From: an uncultured Eggerthella sp.
Lineage (GTDB): Bacteria; Actinomycetota; Coriobacteriia; Coriobacteriales; Eggerthellaceae
Assembly (NCBI GenBank): GCA_900542525.1
Contig: UQNZ01000007.1
Span: 1-64,000 of the forward strand
DNA: 64,000 nucleotides
Direction: 5' to 3'
Part shown: piece after piece, positions 59,242-64,000 of the stretch
Position numbering within the stretch: the stretch's first letter is position 1
How the letters are laid out: each line of letters opens with the position of its first letter
Notes under the pieces: generated by a model
Databases searched by the model: none
The model's input: the letters and a program-made list of their open reading frames with translations, nothing else
Told to the model about the DNA's origin: nothing
Position numbers and translations under genes: made by a program

Positions 59242-59867
59242 TATGCAAGCACCTCCTCGATGCGATCAAGCACAGCGCTCGTTACTACGAGGGCCTTATT
59301 GTCGATGAAATCGTAGGTGTTGAGCTCGGATGCTGCAAGCACGCGAACACCGGGGATATTACGGAAAGAAAGATATCCGTTGACGTTGTCGTCCTCAAGG
59401 ATGAGCGTGATGCGCTTACCGTCCAAGCCGAGCTTAGCGAGGATCGCAGCTGCTTCATTCGTAGAAGGCTTGTCGAACGTGATGGAATCAACCACGACAA
59501 ACTCATTGTCAGCGAACTTAGCAGAGAGCGCAGAGCGCATAGCCAGCTTGATGACCTTCGAAGGCACCTTGAACGCATAGGAACGAGGATGCGGGCCAAA
59601 GACGGTGCCACCGCCTGCCCATTGAGGAGCACGGATGGTACCCTGACGAGCACGACCAGTGCCCTTCTGGCGCCATGGCTTCTTACCGCCACCGCGAACC
59701 TGGCCGCGCGTGAGCGTGTTGTGCGTGCCTGCACGGCGCGCTGCGCGCTGTGAACGAACGACCTCATGCATAGCATGCATGTTCGGTTCGATCTCAAAAA
59801 CGCTCGCAGCAAGTTCAGCGCTACCCGCTTTTTTGCCGCTCGTGTTTTTTACATCAATAGTAGTCAT
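59241..59867 (-). CDS. rplD: Ribosomal protein uL4
   Basis: The 208-residue protein reaches into the tunnel with its loop (NTLTRGQVRGGGKKPWRQKG, then GRARQGTIRAPQWAGGG). In E. coli L4 regulates the S10 operon. The C-terminal domain ends VTSAVLDRIEEVLA. It lies between rplC and rplW. Confidence 0.97.
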   Translation of the reverse strand: MTTIDVKNTSGKKAGSAELAASVFEIEPNMHAMHEVVRSQRAARRAGTHNTLTRGQVRGGGKKPWRQKGTGRARQGTIRAPQWAGGGTVFGPHPRSYAFKVPSKVIKLAMRSALSAKFADNEFVVVDSITFDKPSTNEAAAILAKLGLDGKRITLILEDDNVNGYLSFRNIPGVRVLAASELNTYDFIDNKALVVTSAVLDRIEEVLA

Positions 59868-59893
59868 AATCTAAAAACTCCTTCGCAGTGTAT

Positions 59894-60514
59894 TTAAGCC
59901 ATACGAATGCGAACTACACCATTTTTGCCACCGGGCACGGAGCCCTTCAGCAAAATGAGGTTCATATCTTCGTCAACACGAACAACTTCAAGATTCTTGG
60001 TGGTGATGGTATCGCAACCCATGTGGCCCGGAAGGCGAACGCCTTTGAACACACGCGAGGGGCTTGCGCACTGACCGATCGAACCAGGAGCACGATGGAA
60101 GTGAGCACCATGTCCACCAGGGCCGCCACCAAAGTTGTAGCGACGCATAACACCAGCGAAGCCTTTGCCCTTAGAAGTGCCCGTTACGTCGACCTTCCTC
60201 ACCTCTGCGAAGTTCGCAACGGTAACCTTTTCGCCGAGCTCATGCTCGGAAGCAGAATCGACGCGTACTTCACGCAGATGACGCATGGGAGAAACGCCAT
60301 GCTTAGCGAAGTGACCGCCCATGGGCTTGTTAACCTTGTTCTCCTTGATGGTACCGAAACCGAGCTGAACTGCTTCGTAACCATCGGTCTCGGTGGTCTT
60401 GATCTGGCAGACCGTGTTCGGTGCTGCTTCGATGACCGTAACAGGAATGACCGTACCGTCTTCGTCGAAGAGCTGAGTCATACCAACTTTAGTTCCGTAG
60501 ATAGCATTAATCAT
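59894..60514 (-). CDS. rplC: Ribosomal protein uL3
   Basis: The 206-residue protein reaches the peptidyl transferase centre. MINAIYGTKVGMTQLFDEDG starts it; FGGGPGGHGAHFHRAPGSIG and RVFKGVRLPGHMG are the conserved loop segments. The start is the ATG at 60514; a TTG just before it is not needed. Confidence 0.97.
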   Translation of the reverse strand: MINAIYGTKVGMTQLFDEDGTVIPVTVIEAAPNTVCQIKTTETDGYEAVQLGFGTIKENKVNKPMGGHFAKHGVSPMRHLREVRVDSASEHELGEKVTVANFAEVRKVDVTGTSKGKGFAGVMRRYNFGGGPGGHGAHFHRAPGSIGQCASPSRVFKGVRLPGHMGCDTITTKNLEVVRVDEDMNLILLKGSVPGGKNGVVRIRMA

Positions 60515-60527
60515 CAAATATCACTCC

Positions 60528-60836
60528 CTACAGCTTGATCTCGATATCGACGCCGGCAGGAAGATCGAGACGCATGAGAGAATCGACCGTGGAAGGGGTC
60601 GGATCGAGGATGTCGATCAGGCGCTTATGCGTGCGCATCTCGAACTGTTCACGAGAGTCCTTGTTGACGTGCGGGCCTTTGATAACGCAATAGAGATTGC
60701 GCTCGGTCGGCAGCGGAATAGGACCGGAAACCTTGGCACCCGTCTTCTGCGCGGTATCGACGATGAGGCGCGTGGACTGATCCACGATCTCATGATCGTA
60801 ACCCTTCAAGCGGATGCGAATACTTTCTTTAGCCAC
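60528..60836 (-). CDS. rpsJ: Ribosomal protein uS10
   Basis: The 102-residue 30S protein also acts in antitermination as NusE. IRIRLKGYDHEIVDQSTRLI and GPIPLPTERNLYCV are standard. It follows fusA by 43 bp without tuf in between. Confidence 0.98.
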   Translation of the reverse strand: MAKESIRIRLKGYDHEIVDQSTRLIVDTAQKTGAKVSGPIPLPTERNLYCVIKGPHVNKDSREQFEMRTHKRLIDILDPTPSTVDSLMRLDLPAGVDIEIKL

Positions 60837-60879
60837 TTAACTTACCTCCATTATGGGGTGCGTACGTAAGCCAGAAGGC

Positions 60880-62982
60880 TTACGCATTGCCACCTGCTTT
60901 GCTGATAATTTCATCTTGAACGTTCTTGGGGACCGGCTCATACGAGTCAAACTGCATGGTGTAGACCGCACGACCCTGAGTACCGGAACGAAGGTCGGTT
61001 GCGTAGCCGAACATGTTGCCCAGCGGAACTTTTGCGGAGATAACGATCGCATCGCCACGCTGCTCCTGACCCTGGATGAGGCCACGGCGGGATGGAATGT
61101 CGCCCATGACGAAACCGGTGTACTCTTCAGGAGTCTCGACTTCAACGTTCATAACGGGCTCGAGAATGACCGGATTGGACTTCTTGAGCGCGTCTTTGAT
61201 AGCCATAGAACCAGCAACCTTGAAGGCAGCTTCAGAGGAGTCGACCTCGTGGTAGGAACCGTCGATGAGCTCAACGCGAACATCTTCGACCGGATAGCCT
61301 GCCAGAACGCCAGAGTTGAGTGCCTCCTGGATGCCCTTGTCAACTGAAGGGATGTATTCCTTAGGAACAACACCGCCAACGATCTTGTTCTCGAATTCGT
61401 AGCCCTTGCCTGGCTCCTGCGGATACATGTTGATGACCGCATGACCATACTGACCACGACCACCAGACTGGCGCACGAACTTGCCTTCAGCGCCCATGAC
61501 TTCCTTGCCCGGACGCTCACGATAAGCAACCTGAGGCTTACCGACATTAGCTTCGACCTTGAATTCGCGCAGCAGACGGTCGACGATGATCTCGAGGTGC
61601 AACTCGCCCATACCCGCAATGATGGTCTGACCAGTCTCGTGATTCGTAGAAACACGGAATGTCGGGTCTTCTTCAGCGAGCTTCTGGAGTGCGATGGACA
61701 TCTTGTCCTGCTCTGCCTTGGTCTTCGGCTCGACCGCGATGTCGATAACCGGTTCAGCGAATTCCATGGATTCGAGGATGATAGGAGCATCTTCAGAGCA
61801 AAGCGTGTCGCCCGTGGAAGTGTCCTTCAGGCCGACAACAGCAACGATATCGCCTGCGGTGCAAGAATCGATGTCGACGCGGTTGTTGGAGTGCATCTGA
61901 AGCAGGCGGCCAATACGCTCTTTCTTGTCCTTGCAAGCATTGAGCACATAGGAACCAGAATCGAGCGAGCCAGAATAGACGCGCAGATAGGTGAGCTTAC
62001 CAACGAATGGGTCGGTCATGATCTTGAATGCAAGCGATGCGAAGGGACCCTTAGGATCTGCCGGGCGATCTTCTTCTTCATCGGTTTCGGGGTTGATGCC
62101 CTTGATCGGGGGAACATCGAGCGGAGACGGCATGTAATCAACGACAGCGTCGAGCAGTTCCTGAACACCCTTGTTCTTGTAGGAAGAACCAACGAAGACC
62201 GGGTGGATCTTGCACTCGATGGTGCCCTTACGGATAGCAGCCTTAAGCTCTTCAACGGAGACTTCCTCTTCCATGAGGACTTTCTCCATCAGGTCGTCGT
62301 CGCAATCCGCTGCAGCTTCGAGCAGCATCTGACGGCGCTCTTCAGCAACCGGGATGAATTCCTCGGGAATGGCATCCATCGGCTCGGGGTAGGTCATGCC
62401 CTTGTCGTCTGCCTTGAAGTCCCATGCAGTCATGGTAACGAGGTCAACGACGCCCCAGAAGTTGTCTTCAGCGCCCATAGGAATCTGAGCAGCAACAGCA
62501 GGTGCATGAAGACGATCATGCATGGTATCGATAGCGTGGAAGAAATCGGCACCAACACGGTCGTACTTATTGATGTAAGCGATGCGCGGAACGCCATAGC
62601 GGGAAGCCTGACGCCATACGGTTTCAGACTGAGGCTGAACGCCAGCAACCGCATCGAAGACCGCAACTGCACCGTCAAGAACGCGCAGCGAGCGCTCAAC
62701 TTCCGCGGTGAAGTCTACGTGGCCCGGGGTGTCGATGATCTGGAAGCGATATTCCTGACCGTCCTTCTCCCAGAAGCACGTAGTAGCTGCTGCGGTAATG
62801 GTTACGCCGCGCTCCTGCTCCTGAACCATCCAGTCCATGGTGGCAGCACCGTCGTGAACCTCACCGATCTTGTGGGTCTTGCCGGTGTAGTAGAGGATAC
62901 GTTCGGTAGTAGTGGTCTTGCCAGCATCGATGTGAGCCATGATGCCGATGTTACGAGTGCTTTCGAGACTTGACTTAGCCAT
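60880..62982 (-). CDS. fusA: Elongation factor G
   Basis: The 700-residue GTPase drives translocation. Domain I motifs are AHIDAGKTTTTERILYYTG (16-34), DTPGHVDFTAEVERSLR and NKYDRVGADF. Domains II to V are complete, ending with SYEPVPKNVQDEIISKA. It lies between rpsG (12 bp away) and rpsJ. The length and motifs suggest the main EF-G rather than a paralogue. Confidence 0.98.
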   Translation of the reverse strand: MAKSSLESTRNIGIMAHIDAGKTTTTERILYYTGKTHKIGEVHDGAATMDWMVQEQERGVTITAAATTCFWEKDGQEYRFQIIDTPGHVDFTAEVERSLRVLDGAVAVFDAVAGVQPQSETVWRQASRYGVPRIAYINKYDRVGADFFHAIDTMHDRLHAPAVAAQIPMGAEDNFWGVVDLVTMTAWDFKADDKGMTYPEPMDAIPEEFIPVAEERRQMLLEAAADCDDDLMEKVLMEEEVSVEELKAAIRKGTIECKIHPVFVGSSYKNKGVQELLDAVVDYMPSPLDVPPIKGINPETDEEEDRPADPKGPFASLAFKIMTDPFVGKLTYLRVYSGSLDSGSYVLNACKDKKERIGRLLQMHSNNRVDIDSCTAGDIVAVVGLKDTSTGDTLCSEDAPIILESMEFAEPVIDIAVEPKTKAEQDKMSIALQKLAEEDPTFRVSTNHETGQTIIAGMGELHLEIIVDRLLREFKVEANVGKPQVAYRERPGKEVMGAEGKFVRQSGGRGQYGHAVINMYPQEPGKGYEFENKIVGGVVPKEYIPSVDKGIQEALNSGVLAGYPVEDVRVELIDGSYHEVDSSEAAFKVAGSMAIKDALKKSNPVILEPVMNVEVETPEEYTGFVMGDIPSRRGLIQGQEQRGDAIVISAKVPLGNMFGYATDLRSGTQGRAVYTMQFDSYEPVPKNVQDEIISKAGGNA

Positions 62983-62994
62983 GTTCGCTCCCTC

Positions 62995-63465
62995 CTACCA
63001 ACGATAGTGTGCGAATGCACGGTTTGCTTCAGCCATCTTGTAGGTGTCTTCGCGCTTCTTCACGGCTGCGCCAGTGTTCTCGGAAGCATCGATGATCTCG
63101 TTCGCGAGGCGCTGGGCCATGGTGTTCTCCTTGCGCTTGCGCGAGAAATCCACGAGCCAACGGATAGCGAGCGTGGTGGAACGACGAGAGTTGACCTCGA
63201 TCGGCACCTGATAGTTAGCGCCACCAACACGCTTGGACTTGGTCTCGAGCGTGGGGCGAATGTTTTCCATTGCCTTCTTGAAGACAGCGATCGGATCTTG
63301 ACCGGTCTTCTCGGCAACGATATCGAAAGCACCATAGACGATGCCTTCAGCGACGGACTTCTTGCCGTCCAAGAGAACCTTATTGATCAGCTGAGTGACC
63401 AAACGGTTGTTATATTTTGCATCCGGCTGCACTTCGCGGCGGACTGCTGCTGCACGACGCGGCAT
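62995..63465 (-). CDS. rpsG: Ribosomal protein uS7
   Basis: The 156-residue 30S head assembly protein has MPRRAAAVRREVQPDAKYN, LINKVLLDGKKSVAEGIVYG and the C-terminal AEANRAFAHYRW. In E. coli S7 represses the str operon. It lies between rpsL and fusA. Confidence 0.98.
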   Translation of the reverse strand: MPRRAAAVRREVQPDAKYNNRLVTQLINKVLLDGKKSVAEGIVYGAFDIVAEKTGQDPIAVFKKAMENIRPTLETKSKRVGGANYQVPIEVNSRRSTTLAIRWLVDFSRKRKENTMAQRLANEIIDASENTGAAVKKREDTYKMAEANRAFAHYRW

Positions 63466-63523
63466 ATAACTTCCTTTCAGTGAATAACCTTATTTAAGGT
63501 TGGGTGAACAAATAAAGATAAGC

Positions 63524-63898
63524 TTATTTCTTAGGCTTCTTAGCACCATAGCGGCTACGAGCCTGAGCGCGATTATCGACCGCAGCGCAGTCGAGCGCAG
63601 CGCGGATAACCTTATAACGAACACCAGGAAGGTCCTTAACACGACCGCCACGGATGAGCACCATAGAGTGCTCCTGGAGGTTGTGGCCGATGCCCGGAAT
63701 GTAAGCAGTGACTTCCATGCCATTCACGAGACGAACACGGCAGACCTTACGCAATGCTGAATTCGGCTTCTTAGGGGTGGTGGTGTAAACACGGGTGCAA
63801 ACGCCACGCTTCTGGGGGTTACCTTTGAGTGCCGGGGTCTTCTTCTTTTCCACCGACTTCTGGCGGCCCTTACGGACCAACTGATTGATAGTAGGCAA
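63524..63898 (-). CDS. rpsL: Ribosomal protein uS12
   Basis: The 124-residue decoding-centre protein has PTINQLVRKGRQK at the start, TPKKPNSALRKVCRVRL with the lysine where streptomycin resistance arises, and GRVKDLPGVRYKVIRAALD. Both loops look wild type. It is the first gene of the str-S10 transcript; the remaining 102 bp of the window show a binding site but no clear promoter. Confidence 0.98.
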   Translation of the reverse strand: MPTINQLVRKGRQKSVEKKKTPALKGNPQKRGVCTRVYTTTPKKPNSALRKVCRVRLVNGMEVTAYIPGIGHNLQEHSMVLIRGGRVKDLPGVRYKVIRAALDCAAVDNRAQARSRYGAKKPKK

Positions 63899-64000
63899 GA
63901 CTCAACTCCTTTTCGTTACTCTTCATGCCAACGTTCGTTTTGTGTGCGTTCTGCAGTTACGCACGCAAAAACAAAGCGACTCATACGAGACGCGAAGATG

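Overview
The window looks like a chromosomal segment of a strictly anaerobic, mid-GC actinobacterium, most likely class Coriobacteriia (Eggerthellaceae-like). The evidence is the actinobacterial ribosomal protein types (zinc-ribbon bS14/uS14 type Z and a four-cysteine bL33), an L10 leader, anaerobic four-subunit pyruvate/2-oxoacid:ferredoxin oxidoreductase genes, 2-hydroxyacyl-CoA dehydratase/activase genes, and bile-acid/enoate-type CoA-transferase and Old Yellow Enzyme genes. Taxonomy is an inference from gene content; no 16S gene is present.

Layout. 0.5-4.4 kb (+): FabK-like flavoprotein, beta-carbonic anhydrase, ArsB/NhaD-type permease, DUF2520-type NAD(P)-binding protein. 4.5-5.8 kb (-): rplJ-rplL with L10 leader. 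5.8-15 kb (-): a probable operon HEAT protein, NAD-type isocitrate dehydrogenase, aconitase, HgdB-like dehydratase subunit, a fused dehydratase-subunit/activase, and a large membrane-anchored protein. 15-19.5 kb (-): tRNA-Tyr, tRNA-Thr, tRNA-Met, tuf, rpmG, tRNA-Trp, secE, nusG, rplK, rplA behind one strong promoter. 19.7-22.7 kb: Na+/proline-type symporter (-) and a class Ic aspartate aminotransferase (+). 23-30.8 kb (-): an accessory catabolic cluster (MFS carrier, two class III CoA-transferases, enoate reductase/BaiCD-like flavoenzyme) followed by a SARP/BTAD-like regulator whose frame is broken at a run of nine G, a candidate phase-variable switch. 31.6-34.4 kb: gamma-carbonic anhydrase, HTH-HipA-kinase fusion, HAD phosphatase. 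34.6-38.6 kb (-): ribD-ribE-ribBA-ribH under an FMN riboswitch with terminator. 38.7 kb (+): FMN-binding split-barrel protein. 39.3-42.4 kb (-): porC-D-A-B. 42.7-46.5 kb (-): GT-C-like membrane protein and a multi-pass transporter. 46.6-63.9 kb (-): str-S10-spc ribosomal cluster from rpsL to adk.

The ribosomal cluster is unusual in two ways. The S10 operon is cut between rplW and rplB by 2.7 kb that carries a strong terminator, nudC, a stand-alone ATP-synthase gamma gene, a 61-residue acidic protein and a new promoter for rplB. The rplX-rplE junction, normally tight, is 262 bp long and can fold into several hairpins, two of them mutually exclusive.

How the genes may work together: aconitase and isocitrate dehydrogenase make 2-oxoglutarate, and the adjacent radical dehydratase/double-cubane-type system could act on a hydroxyacyl-CoA or another low-potential substrate, fed by reduced ferredoxin from the Por complex. 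The 24.5-30.8 kb cluster could import an organic acid, activate it by CoA transfer and reduce its double bond, using flavin made by the rib operon. These links are inference; substrates cannot be read from sequence.
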